DNA from: Streptomyces halobius
Lineage (GTDB): Bacteria; Actinomycetota; Actinomycetes; Streptomycetales; Streptomycetaceae
Reading direction: 5' to 3'
Assembly: GCF_023277745.1 (NCBI RefSeq)
Contig: NZ_CP086322.1
Location: 8,742,001 to 8,806,000 of the forward strand
Length of the DNA stretch: 64,000 nucleotides
The notes beneath the pieces are model-generated. The model saw only the letters and a list, made by a program, of their open reading frames with translations. It made no database searches and had not been told where the DNA came from. Shown here one piece after another: positions 18,549-27,371 of the stretch (positions are counted from its first letter, which is position 1; every line of letters begins with the position of its first letter). The translations under genes and the position numbers were made by a program.

Positions 18549-18995
18549 TTATGACGCCCCCTCAGCGGCGGTCCCGATCCAGCCGATGACGGCGGCGACC
18601 GTAGCGTCGTCCAGCCGTGCAAGCGCCCGTACGGCGGCCGCGTCCCCGGCTGCCGGAGCGACACCTGCCTTGGTGAGTGCGGCCTGAAGGTCGAGTCGCC
18701 GGCGGTCGGCCGTCGCCACGGAGGACCGCAGCCGGTCCTCGGGACGCGAGAGAGGGGGCAGCCGCTCGTCGTGGTACGGGGGCTGGAGTTGAGGTCCCTG
18801 CGGATCCGTGAGGCTCTGCGGGGGCGGGACCCGGTGGCCGGCCGCCGCCACGGGGAACGGGAGCCGGTCCTCGGGGCGCGGCGGCGGACAGAGCCGGTCC
18901 TCCGGGCGCGGGGGCGGGAGGCGGACATCCGGGAACGTGGGCGGCGGGAGCTGCTCCGCCGTGTCCACCAGGGGCTGCTCGCAGTACAGCGACAT
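18549..18995 (-). CDS. Hypothetical proline-rich protein
   Basis: 148 residues. The first 95 are Pro/Arg-rich and contain a PEDRL unit three times (PPPRPEDRLCPPPRPEDRL and SRPEDRL), likely disordered. Residues 95-148 are more ordered (RRRLDLQAALTKAGVA, VRALARLDDATVAAVIGWI) and look like a small helical domain I associate with short Streptomyces proteins. Function unknown. It is convergent with murJ (26-base gap). The short tandem units make the exact N-terminal length uncertain. Confidence 0.5.
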   Translation of the reverse strand: MSLYCEQPLVDTAEQLPPPTFPDVRLPPPRPEDRLCPPPRPEDRLPFPVAAAGHRVPPPQSLTDPQGPQLQPPYHDERLPPLSRPEDRLRSSVATADRRRLDLQAALTKAGVAPAAGDAAAVRALARLDDATVAAVIGWIGTAAEGAS

Positions 18996-19292
18996 CGAGG
19001 GCCTCCATGGCTGTGCTCGGGAAAGGGTGTCTGCCCTGTGGAAGCCGTGCCGCCGGGGTTCGGTTGCGTGGCCTGCGGGGTTTCACCCGATGGGAGCACC
19101 GGTGCCCGGCTCTGGCCGCGGTGGCCGGGTCTGCGACCTGCCCGGTGCCTCCGCCGAGCTGCGGTGCTCGGGGGGCGGCGGTACGTTCCACGCGGCAGTT
19201 TTGTACTGATCGATTCGATACGGGTAGTGTCCTCGCCGGGGTTCCCGCCCGGCCCCCCGACACGGGCGCGCGATGCCTCGCCCCGCCCGCGC

Positions 19293-19490
19293 TCACCCCT
19301 GACGTTCAGGGGCCAGTGCGAATCCGACGAGGAAGAAGACGTTCAAGGCCAGGCCGGCCAGCTGGACGCCAACGGTGTGCCGGTCGGCCAGCCGTCCGAC
19401 GACGGTGTTGCCCACGACGGTCGCGGCACTGTAGGCGATGAGGAGCAGCGGAACGGTCCCGGCACCAAATCCGGTGACCTCGTTCGCGCA
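19293..19490 (-). pseudogene. MFS transporter relic, middle part, inverted
   Basis: On the minus strand residues run from EVTGFGAGTVPLLLIAY through VGNTVVGRLADRHTVGVQ to FLVGFALAPERQG and then stop. This is the middle of a 12-helix MFS exporter of the arabinose-efflux type. The continuation expected after FALAPE lies on the opposite strand immediately to the right (19490-19836). Exact ends are approximate. Confidence 0.7.
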
Positions 19491-19836
19491 CCTCCCCGTA
19501 CCGGCCGTGGTGCTGATGACGGGCATCGGACTCGTCGGCGTCACGATGAATCCGGCGATGGCGATCCGCGTCCAACGCACCAGAAACGCAAGGCCGTTGG
19601 TGAATACCGTCCATTCGTCCTTCATCACCCTCGGCATCATCATCAGCTCTTCGGCCGGCGGTCTGGCCATCGACTCCTACGGACTACGGGCCCCGCTGTG
19701 GCTCGGTGCCTTCCTCGCCCTGGCAGGGCTCGCCACCCTCGTCCCCGACCTCCGCCGCCGCTCCGCGAAAACCCCCGAGCCCGTACCCGCCGCCCCGGCT
19801 GCAGAACCGAGAGAGATGTGCGCGGCCCGCTCATGA
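19490..19836 (+). pseudogene. MFS transporter relic, C-terminal part
   Basis: The plus strand encodes VPAVVLMTGIGLVGVTMNPA, NARPLVNTVHSSFITLGI, SAGGLAIDSYGLRAPLWLG and a charged tail. These are the last helices of the same MFS family as the inverted piece at 19293-19490. Together they indicate one gene whose middle segment has been inverted and whose N-terminal half is lost. Confidence 0.7.
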
Positions 19837-20221
19837 CGAAGGATCGGCCCGGCACCGTCTCCAAGGCGGCGCGGGCCGATCTCGTCCCTCCGACAGAATC
19901 CCGGGTTGGGTATTTTGAACTGAGTCTCCCTCATAATTATGCTTCTGCCATTACATCACCATCTATTCCTAAATGATGATGCGGATTGTTATTGACTAAT
20001 CCTGGAACAGGTGAAATATCTCGACAATTGGCGGCAAGAGGAAGAGGATTTAAGGGGGCGCTGTGGTCGCCGCCGGCTGGACATATAACCCTCTCCTGGC
20101 GTTCACGCTGTGGTGATTGATGCGATGGAAAGCTGCCTGCGGTTGTACACCCAACGGCCGGCGCCGGCCGTGCCCCACGTTTCGCGGACCGGTGCCACAT
20201 TTCGGGGAGAGGACACCGTCC
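19837..20221. other. Gene-free spacer with an AT-rich island
   Basis: About 385 bases upstream of the nuclease gene. Bases roughly 19905-20065 are only about 40% GC (for example CATAATTATGCTTCTGCC and CCTAAATGATGATGCGGATT), very unlike the flanking 70%+ DNA. TTGACT near 20000 could act as a -35 box. No gene or RNA is recognised. It may be a long AT-rich promoter region or a small foreign insertion. Confidence 0.55.
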
Positions 20222-21088
20222 GTGGACAACACCCGCGTGACCCGTCGTGGCCGCATCGCACTGACCGTGGCCGCCGGAACCGTACTCGTGGCGGTCGCCG
20301 CACAGATACCGGCCACCGCTACGGCGGGACCGGCCGACCACACCAGATCCGGTGCCACGACCGTCGCCCAGCGCTCGTCCGTATCCGTCGGCGCGTATGA
20401 CGACTCGTACTACGAAGACGCCGTAGGAAAGACCGGCCAGGCCCTCAAGGAATCGCTCCACCGGATCATCAGCAGCACGCAGACCGGAAAACTGGCGTAT
20501 GACCAGGTCTGGGACGCCCTCAAGGACACCGACGAAGACCCTGAGAACAGCGCGAATGTGATGCTGCTGTACTCCGGCAGCTCTCGGAGCGAGAACTCCA
20601 ACGGCGGCGACCCGGACGACTGGAACCGTGAGCATGTGTGGGCGAAATCCCACGGTGATTTCGGTACGGCCACCGGACCCGGAACCGACATCCACCATCT
20701 GCGTCCGGCGGATGTGACCGTCAACAGCGCGCGCGGCAACAAGGACTTCGACAAGGGCGGTTGGGAGGTCGGCGAGGCACCGGGCAATTACACCGACGAT
20801 GATTCCTTCGAGCCGCGCGACGCGGACAAGGGCGATGTCGCCCGCATGATCCTCTACATGGCCGTCCGCTACGACGGCGACGACGGATTCCCCGACCTGG
20901 AGCCCAACGACAGCGTCGGCAACAGTTCCCGGCCCAGGATCGGCCGGATCTCCGTCCTGGAGCAGTGGCACCGGGAAGACCCGCCGGACGCCTTTGAACA
21001 ACGCCGCAACCAGGTGATATTCGACAAGTACCAGCACAACCGGAACCCGTTCATCGATCACCCCGTGTGGGTCGACGAGATCTGGTAA
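20222..21088 (+). CDS. Secreted endonuclease I family nuclease
   Basis: 288 residues, GTG start (VDNTRVTRRGR) with GAGAGGA upstream. Residues 1-36 form a Sec signal peptide ending near ATATAG. The mature enzyme carries the EndoI/His-Me-finger motifs: NREHVWAKSHGDFG, TDIHHLRPADVTVNSARGN, KGDVARMILYMAVRY and LEQWHREDPPD, then RRNQVIFDKYQHNRNPFID. It should cut DNA (perhaps RNA) outside the cell, for nutrient recovery or competition. A strong hairpin follows. The AT-rich upstream region is unusual for this genome. Confidence 0.9.
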   Translation: MDNTRVTRRGRIALTVAAGTVLVAVAAQIPATATAGPADHTRSGATTVAQRSSVSVGAYDDSYYEDAVGKTGQALKESLHRIISSTQTGKLAYDQVWDALKDTDEDPENSANVMLLYSGSSRSENSNGGDPDDWNREHVWAKSHGDFGTATGPGTDIHHLRPADVTVNSARGNKDFDKGGWEVGEAPGNYTDDDSFEPRDADKGDVARMILYMAVRYDGDDGFPDLEPNDSVGNSSRPRIGRISVLEQWHREDPPDAFEQRRNQVIFDKYQHNRNPFIDHPVWVDEIW

Positions 21089-21126
21089 CCGCGCGACGGA
21101 TCGGGTGGTGGCTGCAGATCGGATCC

Positions 21127-21161
21127 GGAGCGCCGCCGTCGGCACCGTGCGGCGGCGCTCC
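21127..21161. terminator. Terminator after the secreted endonuclease
   Basis: Perfect 12-bp stem (GGAGCGCCGCCG, 21127-21138, with its complement 21150-21161) and an 11-base loop, 38 bases after the stop codon. Confidence 0.8.
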
Positions 21162-21452
21162 CCGCGCATACAGGAGCGATTATCGCCGTGCATTCCCCCG
21201 ATCGGTCGTGAGTCCGTTGGTTCGATATGCCCTTGTCGGTGAAGGGGTGACGCGTATGCCACGGTTGTCGTGACTGTCGGGCGTTGCTCGGTGTAGCGTC
21301 CTGATCAGCTGTCGTGGTTCCGAAGTGCCGGGCGCCCGTGTCGCGTTCACGGGCGTTCTTGGTGTTTGGCGCGTCTCCGGACCAGGGCGATCACCTCCGG
21401 GTTCCGCAGGGTGCGGAAGCCGATTCGAGCCCATTGAACGAAGGAAACAGGT
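21162..21452 (+). promoter_or_regulatory. Promoter and long leader of the cold-shock gene
   Basis: Contains a hairpin at 21333-21355 (CGCCCGTG / CACGGGCG, 7-base loop), then about 95 bases to the start codon. Bacterial cold-shock genes commonly have long structured leaders that control translation by temperature. No known Rfam element is claimed. Confidence 0.4.
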
Positions 21453-21656
21453 ATGGCTTCCGGCACGGTGAAGTGGTTCAACTCGGAAAAGGGATTCGGT
21501 TTCATCGCGCAGGACGGCGGCGGCGCCGACGTTTTCGCGCACTACTCGAACATTGACGCCCAGGGGTTCCGCGAGCTGCAGGAAGGCCAGAAGGTGACCT
21601 TCGAGATCACCCAGGGCCACAAGGGCCCCCAGGCCGAGCAGATTCGCCTGGCGTAA
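21453..21656 (+). CDS. csp: Cold-shock protein
   Basis: 67 residues, ATG start with GAAGGAAA upstream. A single cold-shock OB-fold domain with both RNA-binding motifs: [15 protein letters not shown] (RNP1) and DVFAHYSNI (RNP2), ending QAEQIRLA. A single-stranded nucleic-acid chaperone, cytoplasmic. Streptomyces has many paralogues, so no specific number is assigned. Flanked by strong hairpins on both sides, so transcribed alone. Confidence 0.95.
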   Translation: MASGTVKWFNSEKGFGFIAQDGGGADVFAHYSNIDAQGFRELQEGQKVTFEITQGHKGPQAEQIRLA

Positions 21657-21664
21657 ACACAGGC

Positions 21665-21715
21665 CGCGCGCGACGGCGGCCGCTCCCGGGCCGGGGGTGG
21701 GCGCCGTCGCGCGCG
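21665..21715. terminator. Terminator after the cold-shock gene
   Basis: Perfect 14-bp stem (CGCGCGCGACGGCG, 21665-21678, with its complement 21702-21715) and a 23-base GC-rich loop, starting nine bases after the stop codon. Confidence 0.8.
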
Positions 21716-21917
21716 GGGGAGGAGGATCACCCGATCGGCGGTGAGGCGGTCCGCCGGTTCAGGAGACCCCTCGCCGGTCACTCGGGACGAGGAATATCGC
21801 TGGCTTCGCGGCATTCGTTCCCCGGGGGTGTACTTATTCCCCGAGAGGAAATGCTTTCCGCTGATATTCCTGGGCGGACCAGGGGAGCCGCCGCGCTACG
21901 GCGCGGCTCCCCTGGGG

Positions 21918-22112
21918 TCAGTCCTGCGGCGGCTGATCCTTTTCCTGCCCCCCGCCGTACTGCTCCCTGAGCTTGTCCTGGGCTGTGTCGACCTGGCCCT
22001 GGAACTTGCCCTGGGGCTTTTCGTCGACCATGTCGCCGGCCTTCTCGATGCCCTTGTCGGCCTTAGCCTCGTGGCCTTTCAGCATGCTCTTGAGCTTGTC
22101 CATCATGGACAT
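21918..22112 (-). CDS. MT0933-like antitoxin family protein
   Basis: 64 residues, ATG start (MSMMDKLKSMLKGHE) with AAGGAGG at ideal spacing; an ATG seven codons upstream lies before this ribosome site. It is a highly charged single helix with repeated K-A-D-K-G-I-E and the DMVDEKPQGKFQGQVD stretch of the actinobacterial Rv0909/MT0933-type antitoxin family (PF14013). No toxin gene is adjacent. Orphan copies are common in Streptomyces and may act as general stress proteins instead. Confidence 0.75.
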   Translation of the reverse strand: MSMMDKLKSMLKGHEAKADKGIEKAGDMVDEKPQGKFQGQVDTAQDKLREQYGGGQEKDQPPQD

Positions 22113-22238
22113 GAGCGATCCTCCTTGACGCATTCCGCTACCAGTCCAGCATCACCCCCAGCCGGGCGATCTGCATCTTCGCGCAGGGACACCCATCGGG
22201 ACGCCGCGCACCTGCGGGTGTCACAGAGGATCCCGCAC

Positions 22239-23264
22239 TCAAGAACCGCTGGGGACCGGGGCCTTGAGATGATCGCTGATGAATTTGATGGAGCTGGCTT
22301 CCATGCCCTTTTGGTAATCCCAGGCGTTGTGCCGGCCGCCGGGGATCATCTGCAATGCGGTGTGGATCGGGCCCGTGCCGTAGGTCTGCCGGAACCGGTT
22401 TATCTGGGAGGTGACGGCAGCCGGTTCTCTGGTGCCGGCCTGGAAGGCGAGGTAGACGTCCGGGCCGCCCTTCCGCAGCAGGCGCCGGGCCAGCTTCTCC
22501 GGGTTGTTGGCGTCCTTTTCCGCCTGGTGTCCCGCCCACAGCGGCGAGTCCGGCACGATGTCCGGACCGCTGGCGATCGCCGCCTTGAACTTCTCCGGGA
22601 ACTTCAGCACCGACTTGAGTCCCACGAAGCCGCCCGAGGACGACCCCATGAAGGCCCAGCCGTCACGGGACTTGAACGTCCGGAAGTTGGCCTTCGTGAG
22701 GTTGACGACGTCCTCCGTCAGCCAGGTCCCCATCTTCTGCTGACCGGGGATATCACTGCCGTCGTGGTACGTGGTATCCGGGTTGAGCATCGGCATCACG
22801 ACGATGAACGGGAGGCTCTTGCCTTCCTCGGTCCAGTCGGTGAGGTTCTCCTGCAGCCCGATGTCGCCGCCCACCCAGTAATTCGTGACGCCGCCCTCTT
22901 CCTTCGGGCTGCCCAGGCCGCCCGGCAGCGCTATCAGCACCGGAAATCCGCTCTCGGCGTATTTCGGGTCCGTGTATTCCTTCGGCGCCCAGACCCACAC
23001 GCTTCCGGTGACTCCGGACTTCGCGCCCTTCAGGGTCGTCCGGCCGATGTGGGTGCCGTCGTCCAGTGTCCGGGTGATTCGGAAGTCGCTCTTGGGGCCG
23101 GTCGGCATCAGGGTGTCGCTGTCCGCCGGTTTGCCCTGCGCGGAGGCGTCGGCTTTGCCGCCGGCATTGAAGTCGATCGGCTTTCCGGTGTCCGAGCAGC
23201 CGGTGAGAAATGCGGAGGAAGCGACGAGCACGGCGGCGAGCGCGACGACGTAGGGGTGTTTCAA
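22239..23264 (-). CDS. Lipoprotein esterase of the alpha/beta-hydrolase (esterase D/antigen 85-like) family
   Basis: 341 residues, TTG start with GCGGAG upstream; no ATG/GTG suits better. A signal peptide ends in the lipobox LTGC at about 23-26, so it is a surface lipoprotein. The PF00756-type hydrolase fold shows FPVLIALPGGLGSP, the nucleophile elbow MGSSSGGFVG and a late His in MIPGGRHNAWDYQKG. This domain occurs in esterases and mycolyl-transferase relatives, so the natural substrate is open. The promoter region lies divergent from a small hypothetical gene. Confidence 0.85.
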   Translation of the reverse strand: MKHPYVVALAAVLVASSAFLTGCSDTGKPIDFNAGGKADASAQGKPADSDTLMPTGPKSDFRITRTLDDGTHIGRTTLKGAKSGVTGSVWVWAPKEYTDPKYAESGFPVLIALPGGLGSPKEEGGVTNYWVGGDIGLQENLTDWTEEGKSLPFIVVMPMLNPDTTYHDGSDIPGQQKMGTWLTEDVVNLTKANFRTFKSRDGWAFMGSSSGGFVGLKSVLKFPEKFKAAIASGPDIVPDSPLWAGHQAEKDANNPEKLARRLLRKGGPDVYLAFQAGTREPAAVTSQINRFRQTYGTGPIHTALQMIPGGRHNAWDYQKGMEASSIKFISDHLKAPVPSGS

Positions 23265-23575
23265 CGGGGACTCCGCAGGCTGGTGATCATGTGCAAGTAC
23301 ACCTAAAGAGGGAAAACCCGCGACGGAGGTTCCGCTGCCGGGAGCCGGGCCATGGCGAGGCCACGGCGTACCCGTTCGGGTGGCAGGGCACGCCTGATCG
23401 TGCCGTGTGGCCTGCCCAGTCGTGGCGCGGGACAGGCCGGATCGGGTGGCGGCGGGCGCCCGGTCGTGACGGCCCGGGACACCCGATCGGCCCAACGCTT
23501 CCCGGGATGTTCCGCCCGCGCGGTGGTCCGTTCGCTCGACGGGCAGGGCGCCGCCATCCGGCCGAGAATGCAGCG

Positions 23576-23842
23576 GTGAGCGATGAACAGCACAGTGCCG
23601 ATGACACCGCGCCCCGCCCCATGTCGGCCAAGGAGGAACGACGGCTCGCCAGGCGGGCGCTGGCCGACCGGGCGCGGGACGCAACCGACCTCTCCCTGCT
23701 GATGGACATGCTGGACCTGGAACCCCGCCACGACGCCCGCTATGAAGCGGCCCGCGGCCATGACCCACCCCACGGCCACGAAGCACGGCGCGGCCACGGT
23801 GGGATACGCGGGTCACGACACCGGGGGAAGCGCCGACCGTGA
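23576..23842 (+). CDS. Small hypothetical protein
   Basis: 88 residues from GTG (VSDEQHSADD); an internal ATG (MSAKEERRL) is an alternative. The centre is a charged helix (KEERRLARRALADRARDATDLSLLMDMLDLEP) and the C-terminus is His/Arg/Gly-rich and degenerate. It resembles short uncharacterised Streptomyces proteins with the same LADRARDATDL helix, from memory. Function unknown. Confidence 0.45.
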   Translation: MSDEQHSADDTAPRPMSAKEERRLARRALADRARDATDLSLLMDMLDLEPRHDARYEAARGHDPPHGHEARRGHGGIRGSRHRGKRRP

Positions 23843-23961
23843 ACCGGGGAGGGCCGCGGTGCCCGCAGCCGCGCCGCGACCCGTAAGCGGTGCCGGTCTC
23901 CCTGGCCGTCCGCTGGACCGAGCGGGCCTCGCCAGCCATCCGCCGAACCATGTCCGCCTCC

Positions 23962-26900
23962 CTACCAGCCGTCCGCCCGTGCCCCCGCTGCCGTCAACCG
24001 CAAGGTGACGATCTGGAACGGGCGGAGCGCCATCCGCACCGCGTTCCCCTCCCGCTCGATGGCCGGGCCGTCGTCCGTCGGCCGTTCGAGAAGGTCGGTG
24101 GTGACGGCGTCGGCCAGGTCGAAACCCGTGGTCAGGGTCGTCCTGGCCCGACCTCCGTACGCTTCGTGGAGGCGCACGACCACATCGCCGCTCGCATCGT
24201 CTGCGAGCTTGACCGCGGTGACGACCGTCGCGTCATTGTCGACCGTGACCAGGGGCGCCACCGGACCGGCACCGGTGATCCGGCGTTCGGGGAGGTTGAT
24301 GCGGTGCCCTTCGCGTACCGCATCGCCGACCGCCGCGCCCGGCACGAGCGCGTACCGGAAACGATGCAGACCCTGGTCGGTCTCGGGATCCGGGAAGCGC
24401 GGGGCGCGCAGGAGGGAGAGCCGCACGGTCGTGGTGGTGCCGTGATCGCCGTCCTCCCGGACGGTGCGGGTGACGTCATGGCCGTAGGTCGCGTCATTGA
24501 CCAGCGCGACGCCCCATCCCGGCTCCTTGACCTGCACGAAGCGGTGCGCGCATGCCTCGAACTTGGCGGCCTCCCAGCTGGTGTTGGTGTGCGTGGGCCG
24601 GTACAGATGTCCGAACTGGGTTTCCGCGGCATAGCGTTCGGCATGGACGTCCAGGGGGAACGCGGCCTTGAGGAATTTCTCCGTCTCGTGCCATTCGACC
24701 TCGGTGTCGATATCCAGGCGCCGCTGCCCGCGCGGCAGTGTCAGCGTCTGCACCACATGAGAATCACCGAAGGAACGGGAGACGTGCACCGTCGCGGCGT
24801 CCTGTGACACCTCGCCGAGCGCCACCTCGTCCGCCTCCGTCAGATCGGTGACGACATGGCGGTAAAAGGAGTCCACATCCCAGGCGTCCCACTGGTTCGG
24901 GAAATCCGGGTGAATCTGCAGGAGATTCGCGGCCTGGCCCGGCGCGACGGTCTCGCGTTCGGCCGCGATGTCGTATACGGAAACGATCAGGCCGCGCTCA
25001 TCGATTCCGATACGCAACAGGCCGTTGCCGAGCACGAACCCGCCGCCGGCGCGGGCCTCGGCGCGTACCGCGTCTCCGCCGGCCACCGCCGGCGCGATGG
25101 CCCCGGCGGCGACCCCGCCGCGCGAGTGCGGTGCCGAATTCACCACCAGGCCATTGCCCCCGGTGCCGACCAGCGCGGCGAGCGCGGCCGCGATCATCCC
25201 TTCGAGTTCGGCGGCGACCTCGGCGTACGTCCTCTCCGCCTCGCGGTGCACCCAGGCGATGGACGAGCCGGGCAGGATGTCATGGAACTGGTGCAGCAGT
25301 ACGGTTTTCCAAATGCGGTCCAACTCGGAGTAGGGGTAGGGGTGTTGCGCTGACACGGCCGCAGTCGCCGACCACAGTTCGGCCTCCCGCAGCAGCTGTT
25401 CACTGCGTCGGTTGCCGCGCTTGGTCCGCGCCTGGCTGGTGAGGGTCGCGCGGTGCAGTTCCAGATACAACTCACCCACCCACACAGGCGCTTGGGGGTA
25501 TTCCGCCTCCGCCTTCGCGAAGAAATCGGCGGGCTTCTCCCACTCCACCACCGGTGAGCCATCCAGATCGCGCAGCCTTCGGGCCTTGGCTATCATCTCG
25601 CGGGTCGTACCACCGCCGCCGTCACCCCAACCGGTGGGCGCCAGCGACTGCCGCGCCACCCCCTTGTCCTTGAAATTCCTCGCCGCATGGGCGACTTCAC
25701 CGCCGGACATCTGACAGTTATAGGAGTCCACCGGCGGAAAGTGAGTGAAAATCCGGGTGCCGTCGATGCCCTCCCAGCGGAACGTGTGATGCGGAAAGGT
25801 GTTGACCCGGCTCCAGGAGATCTTCTGCGTCAGCAGCCATTTCGACCCCGCCGCCTTGATGAGCTGCGGCAGTCCCGCAGCAAACCCAAAGGTATCCGGC
25901 AGCCACACCTCCTCGTTGTCGACCCCGAATTCCTCCATGAAGAACCGTTTTCCGTGGACGAACTGACGGGCCATCGCCTCCGAACCGGGCATATTGGTGT
26001 CCGACTCCACCCACATACCGCCCGCCGGTACGAACCGGCCGTCGGCCACCGCCTGCTTGACCTTGGCGTAGACCTCGGGCCGGTGCTCCTTGATCCACGC
26101 GTACTGCTGCGCCTGCGACATGGCGTAGACGAACTCCGGATGGTCCTGCAGCAAGGCCGTCATGTTCGATGTCGTCCGGGCCACCTTGCGGACGGTCTCA
26201 CGCAGTGGCCACAGCCACGCCGAATCGATGTGCGCATGCCCCACCGCGCTGATCCGGTGCGCGGACGCTCCCGCAGGCGCCGTCAGTACCTCCCGCAACT
26301 GCGAACGCGCCGCGCCCGCCGAACCGTTGACGTCCTGCAGATCGACCGCGTCCAGCGCCCGGCCCACCGCCCGCAGCACCTCCCAGCGCCGCGGGCTGTC
26401 CACCGCCAGCTCCGCCATCAGCTCGCCCAGCACCTCCAGGTCCTGGACCAGCTCCCACACCGTCGTGTCGAACACCGCCAGATCCATCCGCGCCAGCCGG
26501 TACAGCGGCTCGCCGCCCGCCGTCTCCCGGTCGCCCAACCGGGTGGGCTGGAAGGGCGGTACGCCGAGGATGACGGGATTGGACGCGGCCTCCAGATGCC
26601 ATGCGACGCGCTCGCCGCCCTGGACCGGCGTGCCCACCCGCACCCACTGGTTCCGCGGATTGATGGCCTTCACCGGACTGCCGTCGGGCGTGTAGACGAG
26701 CGCTTCGCACTGGAAGCCCGGCATCCGCTCGTCGAACCCGAGGTCGAGCACCGCCTCCACGGTGCGACCGGCCCAGCTCACCGGCACCTCACCCTGAACC
26801 GTGAACCAGGTCGTCCCCCAGGGCGCGCCCCACATCTCACCCACGGTCACGGGCGTATGCGAGGCGGACAGTCCCTCGGCGACGGGAACGGGCTCGCCGG

Positions 26901-27015
26901 GCGCGACCCATGCCGCGACCTCCAGGGGAACCGATTCCGGATACAGGGCGGGCCGGATGCGCTCGTCCAGCACACGCTTGAGCCGGGCTTCGACCAGTGC
27001 GCGATCGTCATGCAT
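23962..27015 (-). CDS. Alpha-mannosidase, glycoside hydrolase family 38
   Basis: 1017 residues, full family length, no signal peptide, so cytoplasmic. An N-terminal beta domain (residues 1-240) precedes the GH38 catalytic barrel: SAVGHAHIDSAWLWPLRET (zinc-binding H-x-H and D), ESDTNMPGSEAMARQF (nucleophile region) and DTFGFAAGLPQL. The GH38 middle and C-terminal sandwich domains follow. It should trim alpha-mannosyl residues from imported oligosaccharides. It is last in a minus-strand locus with an importer, a beta-mannosidase and an endoglycosidase, consistent with cytosolic breakdown of high-mannose N-glycans. Confidence 0.92.
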   Translation of the reverse strand: MHDDRALVEARLKRVLDERIRPALYPESVPLEVAAWVAPGEPVPVAEGLSASHTPVTVGEMWGAPWGTTWFTVQGEVPVSWAGRTVEAVLDLGFDERMPGFQCEALVYTPDGSPVKAINPRNQWVRVGTPVQGGERVAWHLEAASNPVILGVPPFQPTRLGDRETAGGEPLYRLARMDLAVFDTTVWELVQDLEVLGELMAELAVDSPRRWEVLRAVGRALDAVDLQDVNGSAGAARSQLREVLTAPAGASAHRISAVGHAHIDSAWLWPLRETVRKVARTTSNMTALLQDHPEFVYAMSQAQQYAWIKEHRPEVYAKVKQAVADGRFVPAGGMWVESDTNMPGSEAMARQFVHGKRFFMEEFGVDNEEVWLPDTFGFAAGLPQLIKAAGSKWLLTQKISWSRVNTFPHHTFRWEGIDGTRIFTHFPPVDSYNCQMSGGEVAHAARNFKDKGVARQSLAPTGWGDGGGGTTREMIAKARRLRDLDGSPVVEWEKPADFFAKAEAEYPQAPVWVGELYLELHRATLTSQARTKRGNRRSEQLLREAELWSATAAVSAQHPYPYSELDRIWKTVLLHQFHDILPGSSIAWVHREAERTYAEVAAELEGMIAAALAALVGTGGNGLVVNSAPHSRGGVAAGAIAPAVAGGDAVRAEARAGGGFVLGNGLLRIGIDERGLIVSVYDIAAERETVAPGQAANLLQIHPDFPNQWDAWDVDSFYRHVVTDLTEADEVALGEVSQDAATVHVSRSFGDSHVVQTLTLPRGQRRLDIDTEVEWHETEKFLKAAFPLDVHAERYAAETQFGHLYRPTHTNTSWEAAKFEACAHRFVQVKEPGWGVALVNDATYGHDVTRTVREDGDHGTTTTVRLSLLRAPRFPDPETDQGLHRFRYALVPGAAVGDAVREGHRINLPERRITGAGPVAPLVTVDNDATVVTAVKLADDASGDVVVRLHEAYGGRARTTLTTGFDLADAVTTDLLERPTDDGPAIEREGNAVRMALRPFQIVTLRLTAAGARADGW

Positions 27016-27083
27016 GGGAGGTGACTCCGTGGGTTGGGGAGGGCGTGGTGTTGTCCTCGGTTGGGGAGGGTTTTGTGGTCATC

Positions 27084-27102
27084 GGGAGGGGGTTGGGAGG
27101 GG
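27084..27102 (+). other. Canonical G-quadruplex motif upstream of the GH38 gene
   Basis: GGGAGGGGGTTGGGAGGGG gives four G-runs with loops of one to four bases, 69 bases upstream of the mannosidase start on the non-message strand. Twin GGTTGGGGAGGG units (about 27032 and 27059) lie beside it. The whole 27016-27371 spacer is strongly G-rich on the plus strand. Confidence 0.6.
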
Positions 27103-27160
27103 CGCGTGGCTTTCGGCGAAGGGGTGTGGGCGAAGGGGTGTCGGAGGGGCGCGAAGTGCT

Positions 27161-27207
27161 CGTCCAACGGGTGCGATGGAGTAGTTGCCGTCCAACGGGT
27201 ACGACGG
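27161..27207. repeat. Direct repeat upstream of the GH38 gene
   Basis: CGTCCAACGGGTGCGATGG (27161-27179) is repeated as CGTCCAACGGGTACGACGG (27189-27207), centre to centre 28 bases. It lies in the spacer between the endoglycosidase stop and the mannosidase start, so it may be a regulator site or merely a local duplication. Confidence 0.55.
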
Positions 27208-27371
27208 TGCGAGGAACTCATCACGCTCCGTAATCGTTGCCGGAAAGAGGAGGCGGCGCGCGAGGCTCCCGACCGGGCCCGGAGCTCACCCAGGCGCCAC
27301 CCGGTCCCGAACTCGCCGCCCGCCCCTCTGCGCCACCCGATACCGCAGGGCTGTCGAGGCCCCTGCAGCGG

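Noticed and set aside
18771..19976. 401-codon plus-strand open frame
   Set aside because: It crosses an opposite-strand gene and both halves of the MFS relic, with no continuous homology.
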